Shown: in pieces, positions 28,417-36,314 of the stretch | Numbering within the stretch: the stretch's first letter is position 1 | Layout: every line of letters starts with the position of its first letter | Origin: CAISOG01 sp044375625 | GTDB taxonomy: Bacteria > Pseudomonadota > Alphaproteobacteria > CAISOG01 | DNA: 55,195 nt | Direction: 5' to 3' | Assembly (NCBI GenBank): GCA_044375625.1 | Contig: JBILMH010000007.1 | Coordinates: forward strand, 1 to 55,195 | Notes under the pieces: generated by a model | Told to the model about the DNA's origin: nothing | Databases searched by the model: none | The model's input: only the letters and a program-made list of their open reading frames with translations | Made by a program: the position numbers and the translations under genes

Positions 28417-28516
28417 TGGTGCACCATTTCGGAAGTGACATATATGGAAGCGGCTCTAATCCGAGTTGTAGCATAAGTTGGCTCTGGTTCTAAGTTTCCG
28501 ATACCCAATTTGCGTG
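28417..28516 (+). repeat. Copy 2 of the leader repeat behind tRNA-Leu
   Basis: The segment starts with a GTGCACCA that resembles a tRNA 3' end, continues as a diverged copy of 27571-27634, and closes with the 33-bp perfect repeat (28484-28516). It lies 44 bases upstream of the orphan gene at 28561. Confidence 0.75.
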
Positions 28517-28560
28517 GACTCGGATGGAAATTATGCTTCTAACAAACAGGTAAAATCAGA

Positions 28561-29196
28561 ATGGCAAAGACCCAAGAAGATAGAATAAAGTATCTCGAGT
28601 GCATGGAAGATATAAAACGTCGCATTAAGTTCATTAAAGAATTTATCAATGGAGACAGCACATTAAGCCAAGAAGATTTTGATTATGAACTGGTTTGTAT
28701 CCATTTAAGAAAAATCTTGGAGTTAATTGCCTTTGCTTCCCTAGCTGCCCATAAAGATATTTATTCACAAGCACATAAAAAATATATCCATGAGTGGCGA
28801 GCAGGTCGCTTATTAGAAAATATCGCCAAACTAAATCCAGATTTTTATCCTAAGCCTCTAAAGGCTCCCACACAAGACAGCTCTGGAATAAAACACTTTG
28901 AGGATAGTGATAAAGAATTCCTAACCCGCGATGAATTTGCAAAACTGCTTGATTTATGCAGTGATGTTTTGCATGTATGGAACCCATACACTCCACGTAA
29001 GCGAAAAATAAATTTTGAAACTCACGTACTGGAGTGGATAAACAAGATTCAGTGGCTACTTGATATTCATTGCATACGCTTAGCTGATGGGCAAGATGTT
29101 ATGGTGGTACAAATGCATGGGCAGCCTGATGGTAAAGCTATAGTTCTTTACTACGTAGGTGTTCCTTCATCAGAGGCTGAAGAACTGAATGCTTGA
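28561..29196 (+). CDS. Orphan soluble protein
   Basis: The 211-residue product is not recognised. It is charged and soluble, mainly helical in appearance at its head (KTQEDRIKYLECMEDIKRRIK), with FDYELVCIHLRKILELIAFASL near residue 45 and a WINKIQWLLDIH stretch near 165. It is AT-rich like the upstream orphan. A role in defence or regulation cannot be read from the sequence. Confidence 0.6.
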   Translation: MAKTQEDRIKYLECMEDIKRRIKFIKEFINGDSTLSQEDFDYELVCIHLRKILELIAFASLAAHKDIYSQAHKKYIHEWRAGRLLENIAKLNPDFYPKPLKAPTQDSSGIKHFEDSDKEFLTRDEFAKLLDLCSDVLHVWNPYTPRKRKINFETHVLEWINKIQWLLDIHCIRLADGQDVMVVQMHGQPDGKAIVLYYVGVPSSEAEELNA

Positions 29197-29284
29197 ACAA
29201 TTTCCCCATGCCTAGAAACAGACCGTTGCGCTGTGGGTTTTATGACAAAGTGGCACAGCTAGGTTCTGGGGTTGCAGTTGCTGG

Positions 29285-29304
29285 ACTCCCGCCTACGCGG
29301 GAGT
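29285..29304. repeat. Short palindromic REP-like hairpin
   Basis: ACTCCCGC-CTAC-GCGGGAGT forms a perfect 8-bp stem in the gap between the orphan gene and leuC. The same kind of GACTCCCGCnTnCGCGGGAGTGAC unit is a common dispersed palindrome in bacteria. It could also end the orphan transcript, though no T run follows. Confidence 0.6.
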
Positions 29305-29451
29305 GACGACCTTCTCCAAAAACTGGTGGGGGCATAGATCGTGACAGGGAACGCAACACAGCCTCTTCCGATTCAGACCGACATCCTTTAGTATCGCAGC
29401 ACAATCAACACATCTAATAACCCCTGTGATACGCAACCGTAAGGAACCCTG

Positions 29452-30903
29452 ATGGCCATCAGCCGCTCAACCTCCGCGCCCGCCACCACCGCTGCCGTGC
29501 AACCCCTGACCCTGTTCCAGAAAATTTGGCGCCAGCATGTGGTGGACACCCTGCCCGATGGAGCCGTGCTGTTGTACATCGACCGCCATTTGGTGCATGA
29601 GGTGACCAGCCCGCAGGCGTTTGCTGGGCTGCGTGCGGCGGGGCGGGCGGTGCGCCAACCCCAATTCGCCATCGCCATGGCTGATCACAACGTCCCCACC
29701 ATCAATCGAGCTGGCGGGATCAGCGATCCAGAATCCGCCCTGCAGGTGCAAACGCTGGAGCAGAATTGTCAGGCGTTCGGCGTCTCCTATCTTTCGCTGG
29801 CGGATGCGCGGCAGGGGATTGTGCATATCGTGGGGCCGGAGCAGGGGTTGACCCAGCCAGGCATGACCATCGTTTGCGGCGACAGCCACACCTCCACCCA
29901 CGGTGCCTTTGGCGCGTTGGCCTTTGGCATCGGCACGTCGGAGGTGGAACATGTGCTGGCCACCCAAACCCTGGTCACCCGCCCCGCCAAAAACATGCGG
30001 ATCAGCGTTGATGGCCAGTTGGGCTTTGGGGTGACGGCCAAGGATCTCGTGCTGGCCATCATTGGCGCGATCGGCACGGCGGGCGGCACGGGGCATGTGA
30101 TCGAATACGCCGGCGATGCGGTGCGCGCCCTTCCCATGGCGGGGCGGATGACTGTGTGCAACATGTCGATTGAGGCGGGGGCGCGGGCGGGGCTGATTGC
30201 CCCCGATGCCACCACCTTTGCCTATTTGCAGGGGCGTCCCTTTGCGCCGCAGGGTGACCAGTGGGAACAGGCCGTCGCCTACTGGCAAAGCCTGTACAGC
30301 GATGATGGCGCGGTGTTTGATAAGGAGGTGCGGTTGCAGGCCGCCGACATCGCCCCCCAAGTCACCTGGGGCACCAATCCGGAGCAGGTGGCCGCTGTTA
30401 CCAGCCATGTGCCCGACCCCGCCACCATCAGCGACCCGGATCAGCGCCGCAGTTTGGAGCAAGCCTTGGCCTATATGGGGCTGCATGCTGGTATGCGGCT
30501 GCAAGACGTTACGATTGATCGGGTCTTTATCGGCAGCTGCACCAATGGGCGGATTGAGGATTTGCGCGCCGCCGCCGCCATCGCTAAGGGGCGCAGCGTC
30601 GCCGCGGGCGTGGGGGCGATGGTGGTGCCGGGCAGCGGCCTGGTGAAGCAGCAGGCGGAGGCGGAGGGGCTGGATCGCATTTTTGTGGAGGCGGGGTTTG
30701 AGTGGCGGGAGCCTGGCTGCTCCATGTGCCTGGCCATGAACGCCGATCGCCTGGAGCCTGGCCAACGTTGCGCCTCAACCTCTAACCGCAATTTTGAGGG
30801 GCGGCAGGGGCGCGGGGGGCGTACCCACCTGATGAGCCCTGAAATGGCCGCCGCCGCCGCCATCACGGGGCGTCTGACCGACGTGCGGGAAATGATGCGC
30901 TAA
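29452..30903 (+). CDS. leuC: 3-isopropylmalate dehydratase large subunit
   Basis: LeuC with LeuD isomerises 2- to 3-isopropylmalate in leucine synthesis. The 483-residue protein has VTSPQAFAGLRAAGRAVR near the start, the aconitase-type signatures VCGDSHTSTHGAFGALAFGIG (about residue 140; given as VCGDSHTSTHGAFG) and FIGSCTNGRIEDLRAAA (about 360), and the remaining 4Fe-4S Cys residues in EPGCSMCLAMN (about 420). leuD, usually adjacent, is not in the window; an orphan frame follows instead. Confidence 0.97.
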   Translation: MAISRSTSAPATTAAVQPLTLFQKIWRQHVVDTLPDGAVLLYIDRHLVHEVTSPQAFAGLRAAGRAVRQPQFAIAMADHNVPTINRAGGISDPESALQVQTLEQNCQAFGVSYLSLADARQGIVHIVGPEQGLTQPGMTIVCGDSHTSTHGAFGALAFGIGTSEVEHVLATQTLVTRPAKNMRISVDGQLGFGVTAKDLVLAIIGAIGTAGGTGHVIEYAGDAVRALPMAGRMTVCNMSIEAGARAGLIAPDATTFAYLQGRPFAPQGDQWEQAVAYWQSLYSDDGAVFDKEVRLQAADIAPQVTWGTNPEQVAAVTSHVPDPATISDPDQRRSLEQALAYMGLHAGMRLQDVTIDRVFIGSCTNGRIEDLRAAAAIAKGRSVAAGVGAMVVPGSGLVKQQAEAEGLDRIFVEAGFEWREPGCSMCLAMNADRLEPGQRCASTSNRNFEGRQGRGGRTHLMSPEMAAAAAITGRLTDVREMMR

Positions 30904-30968
30904 AAACCACAATTCATTTTTATCATTAAAAAAATTTATCTTGCACCGATAGGGCGGCAGCGATAAAA

Positions 30969-31721
30969 ATGATACAGGTTTTTTTTGCTTTGACCGCCTT
31001 GTCGCGATTTTCCTTTACGCCTTCATTATCCTTGCGCCGCCCAGCCAGAGCTGCTGTTTCGGATTCTAACCCGCGCCCGTATCCTGGATGTTCGATTGAT
31101 CAGCCAGCGAATGAAGGGTCAGAAGAGCCCCCTGGGTCTAGAACGGGGGCAGCGTCAGAGCCCATTGGTTCCGATTGCGATGCTCAGCCACTACCCGCAT
31201 ATCAGCCTGATCACATAGAACGCGCCCTACAGTACGGATGGTTTAAAAAAGCTGTGACGATTGTTGTGGTTGCTGCTGCTTTTCGTTCAGCGGCAAGAGC
31301 ACGAACGGTTTGCGATTTGTTGGATGATGTAGTCCTGCCCTTTGTTAGAGTTTTATACAGAAAATGGAGGGATGATGGGGGATTCTTTGCGGCTAAGGCA
31401 CAGGCTGGTTACACAGAAATGTCGTCTGGGGATTTATCGGCACAGGCTGCATCTGTGCAAGCACCAGAGCCAGAAACGCTAGCTTCTGGTATTGATCTCG
31501 AACAACTAACTATCATTCCCGTTGGGGAAAAGTTGGATCCAGAAAGCCTACCATCAGATGTCAGCGATTTGCTGGAGATTACTGCACAACCTGCGGGTGA
31601 TGTGGATAATACGGGTGCTCCAGGGGAGGCCGTGGGAACAGAAGTTGCCATGATGTTAACGCATGATGTAGCGGCTGTTTTAGAACTTGCTGCCCATGTT
31701 GCCCATCAATCAACCCTTTAA
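30969..31721 (+). CDS. Hypothetical protein of unknown function
   Basis: The 250-residue frame has no recognised domain. It has a hydrophobic head with basic residues (VFFALTALSRFSFTPSLSLRRPAR) that could be a targeting segment, a Pro/Ser/Glu-rich linker, a short hydrophobic helix (KKAVTIVVVAAAFRSAAR, about residue 92) and an acidic tail. It sits between leuC and aroA where leuD would be expected, but bears no resemblance to LeuD. The ribosome binding site is weak. The frame may not be expressed. Confidence 0.45.
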   Translation: MIQVFFALTALSRFSFTPSLSLRRPARAAVSDSNPRPYPGCSIDQPANEGSEEPPGSRTGAASEPIGSDCDAQPLPAYQPDHIERALQYGWFKKAVTIVVVAAAFRSAARARTVCDLLDDVVLPFVRVLYRKWRDDGGFFAAKAQAGYTEMSSGDLSAQAASVQAPEPETLASGIDLEQLTIIPVGEKLDPESLPSDVSDLLEITAQPAGDVDNTGAPGEAVGTEVAMMLTHDVAAVLELAAHVAHQSTL

Positions 31722-31791
31722 CCTCAACGCTAATCCCCGCATCCCACCGTTTACCACCATTTGCGTTTGACGTGCATGGCTTTGCCAGCGT

Positions 31792-33162
31792 ATGACTGTG
31801 GGTATGCGTAGTGATCCTTTATCCCAATCTGTTCCCCAACCGTATCAATCTGCGGGGGCGACCGCGCTGCAAGGCACGGTGGCGGTGCCGGGCGACAAAT
31901 CCATCTCCCACCGTTGTTTGATGCTGGCGGCGTTGGCATCAGGGCGCAGCGAGTTTACAGGCCTGTTGGAGGGGGAGGATGTGTTGGCAACCGCCGCCGC
32001 GTTGCAGGCCTGCGGGGTGGCTATCGAACGTTTGGGTGAGGGGCATTGGCGGGTTGATGGCATGGGTGAGGCAGGGTTGCAGGAGCCCGCAAAGGTGTTG
32101 GATCTGGGCAATTCGGGCACCGCTGTCCGCCTGTTGATGGGCTTGCTGGCCGCCTATCCCATCACCGTGACCTTTGGCGGCGATGAAAGCCTTTCCAAAC
32201 GGCCGATGGGGCGGGTGCTGACCCCGCTTAAACAAATGGGCATTCAATTTTTGGGGCGTTCGGGCGACCGCCTACCGCTGACCATGCGTAGTGATGGCGC
32301 GTTGCAGGCGATACGCTACAAACTGCCTGTTGCATCGGCGCAGGTGAAATCGGCTATTCTGCTGGCCGCGCTGGGCGCCAATGGCACGACCGTGGTGATA
32401 GAGCCCGAACCCACCCGCGACCATACCGAACGGATGTTGCATGCCATGGGGGTCGATTTGCACCAGGAACACACGCATGAGGGGGTATCCTGGTCAATTC
32501 AGCGGCCGATGGGCGCGCTTAGCCCACTCAACCTGGCGGTTCCTGGCGATCCCAGCTCTGCCGCCTTTTTGTTGGGTGCGGCGGCGATTGTGCCTGGCTC
32601 CGCCCTGACCTTAACGGGGGTCAGCACCAACCCGCTGCGCATCGGCTTTATCACCATGCTGCAGGAAATGGGGGCGGATATCACCCTGACCAACCCGCGC
32701 CTGCAGGGGGGGGAGCCTGTCGCCGACATCGTCGTGCGCCATGCGCCGTTGCGGGCGGTGGATATTCCCGCCAGCCGCGCCCCCAGCATGATTGATGAGT
32801 ATCTGATAGCGGCGGTGGTAGCGGCCTTTGCCACGGGAACCAGCGTTTTTCGGGGCTTGGCCGAGTTGCGGGTAAAGGAAAGCGATCGCCTGGCTGCGGC
32901 GGCGGAGGGTCTGAAGCTGTGCGGCGTGACCACGCGGATTGAGGGTGACGACCTGCATGTTGTTGGTTGCGGCGCGGCGGGGGTGCCGGGTGGCGCCACC
33001 ATTCTGGCGCAGCTGGATCACCGTATCGCCATGAGCTTTTTGGTGATGGGGATGGCCAGCCAGCAACCGGTGCAGGTTGATGACGTCCGCCCTGTTCTGA
33101 CCAGTTTTCCCAATTTTGTGCCGCTGTTCCAACAGTTAGGGGCAAGGTTGCAACTGGTTTAA
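31792..33162 (+). CDS. aroA: 3-phosphoshikimate 1-carboxyvinyltransferase (EPSP synthase)
   Basis: AroA makes EPSP from shikimate-3-phosphate and PEP. The 456-residue protein has VPGDKSISHRCLMLAALASG near residue 32, LDLGNSGTAVRLLMGLL (about 103), SKRPMGRVLTPLKQMG (about 135) and AELRVKESDRLAAAAEGLK (about 358), all family signatures. Length is normal for class II-like alphaproteobacterial enzymes. cmk starts 3 bases later, and rpsA and ihfB follow, a conserved order. Confidence 0.97.
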   Translation: MTVGMRSDPLSQSVPQPYQSAGATALQGTVAVPGDKSISHRCLMLAALASGRSEFTGLLEGEDVLATAAALQACGVAIERLGEGHWRVDGMGEAGLQEPAKVLDLGNSGTAVRLLMGLLAAYPITVTFGGDESLSKRPMGRVLTPLKQMGIQFLGRSGDRLPLTMRSDGALQAIRYKLPVASAQVKSAILLAALGANGTTVVIEPEPTRDHTERMLHAMGVDLHQEHTHEGVSWSIQRPMGALSPLNLAVPGDPSSAAFLLGAAAIVPGSALTLTGVSTNPLRIGFITMLQEMGADITLTNPRLQGGEPVADIVVRHAPLRAVDIPASRAPSMIDEYLIAAVVAAFATGTSVFRGLAELRVKESDRLAAAAEGLKLCGVTTRIEGDDLHVVGCGAAGVPGGATILAQLDHRIAMSFLVMGMASQQPVQVDDVRPVLTSFPNFVPLFQQLGARLQLV

Positions 33163-33165
33163 GGG

Positions 33166-33954
33166 GTGGTGGTGCAATCGGCGATGGTGCAATCGGCAGC
33201 CCCCTTTATCATTGCAATTGACGGCCCCGCCGCCAGTGGTAAGGGCACGCTGGCCAAGGGATTGGCAAGCCATTATCGCCTGGCGCATCTGGATACGGGG
33301 TTGTTGTATCGCGCTGTTGGCCTGGCGCTGCTGACGCCTGCGGGTGGCGCGGTCAGGCTAAGCCCTGATCAGTTGCGGCAACAGCTGGATCTCGACCAGG
33401 CCGCCGCCGTCGCCAGCCAGCTGCGGCTGGAACCGCTGCAAAATTTGGACTATCAGGCGCAGTTGCGGGCGGAGGATGTTAGCATCGCGGCCAGCCTGGT
33501 AGCGGCCATGCCAGCGGTGCGGGCAGCCCTACGGCAGCTGCAGGTGGATTTTGCGCTGCATCCGCCGCATCAGGCGGGCGATCCATCAGGCGCGGTGATG
33601 GGCGCGGTGGTTGAGGGGCGCGATATCGGCAGCGTGATTGCCCCGCAGGCGCAGGTGAAGCTGTTCATCATTGCCGATGCCCAGGTGCGGGCAGAACGGC
33701 GCTTTCGCCAGTTGCAACAGTTGGCTCTGGCCAATTCTGCGGCTACCACCAACAATCCGCCAATGGTGGATCGTATCCTGGCGGATATTCATGCCCGCGA
33801 TGCCAGCGATGCGGCGCAAATGGCCGCCAGCCGCGCTGCTGCAGGCCAAGTGCTGGATAACAGCCAGGTCACGCCCGCCGAATTAACCGCGCAAGCCATT
33901 GCCTATATCGATCCCTATTTTAGGGCTTGGCAGGGGCAACCACTTGATTTATAG
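33166..33954 (+). CDS. cmk: Cytidylate kinase
   Basis: Cmk phosphorylates CMP and dCMP. The 262-residue protein has the P-loop IDGPAASGKGTLAKGLA (about residue 19), HLDTGLLYRAVGLALL (about 43), EGRDIGSVIAPQAQVKLFI (about 148) and the lid region RAERRFRQLQ followed by RDASDAAQM. The start is GTG 33166 or ATG 33184 (MVQSAAP). An insert with NSAATTNNP near residue 188 lengthens the lid region. It lies 3 bases after aroA. Confidence 0.95.
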   Translation: MVVQSAMVQSAAPFIIAIDGPAASGKGTLAKGLASHYRLAHLDTGLLYRAVGLALLTPAGGAVRLSPDQLRQQLDLDQAAAVASQLRLEPLQNLDYQAQLRAEDVSIAASLVAAMPAVRAALRQLQVDFALHPPHQAGDPSGAVMGAVVEGRDIGSVIAPQAQVKLFIIADAQVRAERRFRQLQQLALANSAATTNNPPMVDRILADIHARDASDAAQMAASRAAAGQVLDNSQVTPAELTAQAIAYIDPYFRAWQGQPLDL

Positions 33955-34000
33955 TTTCCTTCCTATTGTGCAACCTTAACTTTTGGACTCACCCTCAACC

Positions 34001-35860
34001 ATGTCACTTAACATCCAAACCCAAGTTCCCGTTGAAAATTTTGCCGCCATGTTGGACGAGGTTATTAAGCCCGGCCAACAATTGGAAGGTTCCGTTGTAA
34101 AAGGCTTGGTCATCAGCCTGGAAAAAGATTCCGCCGTTATCGATGTTGGATTGAAATCTGAGGGGCGGGTGTCCTTGAAGGAATTTGCCAATGTGAACGG
34201 CGTGGTAGAGCTGCAAGTTGGTGACATCGTTGATGTTTATGTGGAACGTCTGGAAGATCGTCAGGGTGAGGCGGTGCTTAGCCGTGAACGCGCCCGTCGC
34301 GAAGAATCCTGGATTATTCTGGAACAAGCCTTTGAACAGCAACAGCGGGTTGAGGGTGTTATCAATGGTCGGGTTAAGGGTGGTTACACCGTTGACCTGT
34401 CCGGTGCCATTGCCTTTTTGCCGAACAGCCAAGTCGATGTTCGCCCCACCAAAGACATCAGCCCATTGTTGGGTAAGGTGCAGCCGTTCCAAATCCTGAA
34501 AATGGATCGTCGCCGCGGCAACATCGTGGTATCCCGCCGCGCCGTGTTGGAGGAATCCCGCGCCGAAAGCCGCAACGAAATTATCGGTGCGCTGAGAGAA
34601 GGTCAGATTATGACCGGTACGGTGAAAAACATCACCAATTACGGTGCCTTTGTTGACTTGGGCGGCGTTGATGGTCTGGTTCACATCACCGACATTTCCT
34701 GGCGTCGGATTAACCACCCATCAGAGGTGTTGAGCATTGGCCAGCAGGTGCAGGTGCAGGTGATCAAATACAACCAGGAAAATCAGCGTATTAGCCTGGG
34801 CATGAAACAGCTGGAATCCAACCCATGGGATGGTATTGAAACCCGTTATCACGCCAACCAGCGTCTGCAGGCCAGAATCACCAACATTACCGACTATGGT
34901 GCCTTTGCTGAACTGGAACCTGGGGTTGAGGGGTTGATTTACGTTTCCGAACTCAGCTGGACGAAAAAGAATGTTGCGCCTAACCGCCTGCTGTCTATCG
35001 GTCAGACTGTTGAGGTGATGGTGTTGGATGTTGATTTGGCCAAACGCCGTATCAGCTTGGGCTATAAACAGTGCCAGCAGAATCCATGGGAAGACTTTGC
35101 CAATGCCCACCAGGTTGGTGAGATCATGACCCTGCCGATCAAAAACATCACCGACTTTGGGTTGTTTGTTGAGGTTGGCCCCGATATGGAAGGGATCATT
35201 CACATGAATGACCTGAGTTGGGAACGCAACGGTGAGGAGCTGTTAAAAACCTACAGCAAAGGCCAAGAGATTCAGGCCAAAATCATCGAAATGGATCCAA
35301 GTAAAGAGCGGGTTGCCCTGGGCATTAAGCAATTGTCGGGCGATCGCCCTGCCCATGCGGGCAAAGGGTCGGCCAGCGATGCAGAAGGTGGCGCCCATGC
35401 GGGCAGAGCCGGTGGTGAGGGTTCCTATGCCAGCCTGAAAAAAGGTGTGGTGGTTACCGCGGTGATTAGCCAGCTGACCGATGGTGGTATTGAGGTTAAA
35501 TTTGGTGACAACCAAATTGGCTTTATTAAGAAGGGCGAACTATCGCGCGAGAAAAACGAACAGCGGGTCGATCGTTTTGCCGTTGGTGAAAAATTGGACG
35601 CTGTCATCACCCAATATGATGCCACTGGTAAAAAGACTCAGCTGTCGGTTAAGCAACTGGAGCTGGAGGAAGAGCGCAAAGCCCTGGAAGAATATGGTAC
35701 CACTAGCAGCGGTGCCAGCCTTGGCGACATTCTGGGCGTAGCGATGAGCAAAGCCAAAGAGAAAACGGAGGCTGCGGCCAAATCGGATTCAAGTAAGGCT
35801 GCAACAGGCAAAGCCAAAAAGGCCGATGACGCCGCAAAAGAAAGTGACAGTGACGCTTAA
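34001..35860 (+). CDS. rpsA: 30S ribosomal protein S1
   Basis: S1 binds mRNA at the small subunit. The 619-residue protein has six S1 (OB-fold) repeats, the later ones with the FVDLGGVDGLVHITDISWRR type of motif (about 215, 300, 390). The last repeat is followed by a Lys/Ala-rich tail. A Gly/Ala-rich linker (HAGKGSASDAEGGAHAGRAG, about 455) separates the fifth and sixth repeats. ATG 34001 (MSLNIQTQ) is used; the upstream TTG at 33983 is not needed. A strong terminator follows. Confidence 0.97.
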   Translation: MSLNIQTQVPVENFAAMLDEVIKPGQQLEGSVVKGLVISLEKDSAVIDVGLKSEGRVSLKEFANVNGVVELQVGDIVDVYVERLEDRQGEAVLSRERARREESWIILEQAFEQQQRVEGVINGRVKGGYTVDLSGAIAFLPNSQVDVRPTKDISPLLGKVQPFQILKMDRRRGNIVVSRRAVLEESRAESRNEIIGALREGQIMTGTVKNITNYGAFVDLGGVDGLVHITDISWRRINHPSEVLSIGQQVQVQVIKYNQENQRISLGMKQLESNPWDGIETRYHANQRLQARITNITDYGAFAELEPGVEGLIYVSELSWTKKNVAPNRLLSIGQTVEVMVLDVDLAKRRISLGYKQCQQNPWEDFANAHQVGEIMTLPIKNITDFGLFVEVGPDMEGIIHMNDLSWERNGEELLKTYSKGQEIQAKIIEMDPSKERVALGIKQLSGDRPAHAGKGSASDAEGGAHAGRAGGEGSYASLKKGVVVTAVISQLTDGGIEVKFGDNQIGFIKKGELSREKNEQRVDRFAVGEKLDAVITQYDATGKKTQLSVKQLELEEERKALEEYGTTSSGASLGDILGVAMSKAKEKTEAAAKSDSSKAATGKAKKADDAAKESDSDA

Positions 35861-35873
35861 TGTCCTGATAGGT

Positions 35874-35909
35874 TGTGGCGGGGGGCACATCCCCCGCCAC
35901 AGTTTTTTT
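35874..35909 (+). terminator. Rho-independent terminator of rpsA
   Basis: An 11-bp stem (TGTGGCGGGGG / CCCCCGCCACA) with a short loop is followed by G and seven T residues. It lies 14 bases after the rpsA stop and before ihfB, so ihfB may have its own promoter or depend on read-through. Confidence 0.92.
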
Positions 35910-35938
35910 GAACCTTCTAACAATTTTGGTGAAGCGCA

Positions 35939-36247
35939 ATGGTAACAAAAGACGTTTCGAATCTGACCCGTTCAGAGCTGGTTAAGCAATTGGCTGCCCG
36001 ATTCCCACAACTGCGGGAGCAGGATTTGGATCAGGTGGTTCGCCTGACTTTTGATCAAATGGGGCAAGCCCTGGTGGCGGGTCGTCGGATTGAATTGCGC
36101 GGCTTTGCAACCTTTTCGGTTAAGGAACGCGCCCCCCGCCTGACCCGCAACCCTCGTAGCGGCGAAAAGGTGCAGACGGGCGTGCGCAAAAGCGTTGCCT
36201 TTGTTATGGGCAAGGAACTGTTTGAGCGCCTTAATCCTGGTAAGTAG
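35939..36247 (+). CDS. ihfB: Integration host factor subunit beta
   Basis: IHF bends DNA as an alpha/beta heterodimer. The 102-residue protein starts TRSELVKQLAARFP, has the DNA-binding arm region GRRIELRGFATFSVKERAPR and the conserved RNPRSGEKV tip, and ends KELFERLNPG. Its place after rpsA supports IhfB over HU. The start ATG lies just after the rpsA terminator (AAGCGCA ribosome binding site is weak). Confidence 0.95.
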   Translation: MVTKDVSNLTRSELVKQLAARFPQLREQDLDQVVRLTFDQMGQALVAGRRIELRGFATFSVKERAPRLTRNPRSGEKVQTGVRKSVAFVMGKELFERLNPGK

Positions 36248-36314
36248 CGACTGCTAAGTAGCGTTATCATCGCTTAGGCTGGCAATTTTCTCTCCAGCGC
36301 CCGACTCCAACCTC

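Noticed and set aside
29467..30765. Minus-strand frame of 432 codons opposite leuC
   Set aside because: His/Arg/Gly-rich shadow frame caused by codon bias; leuC has complete iron-sulfur motifs.
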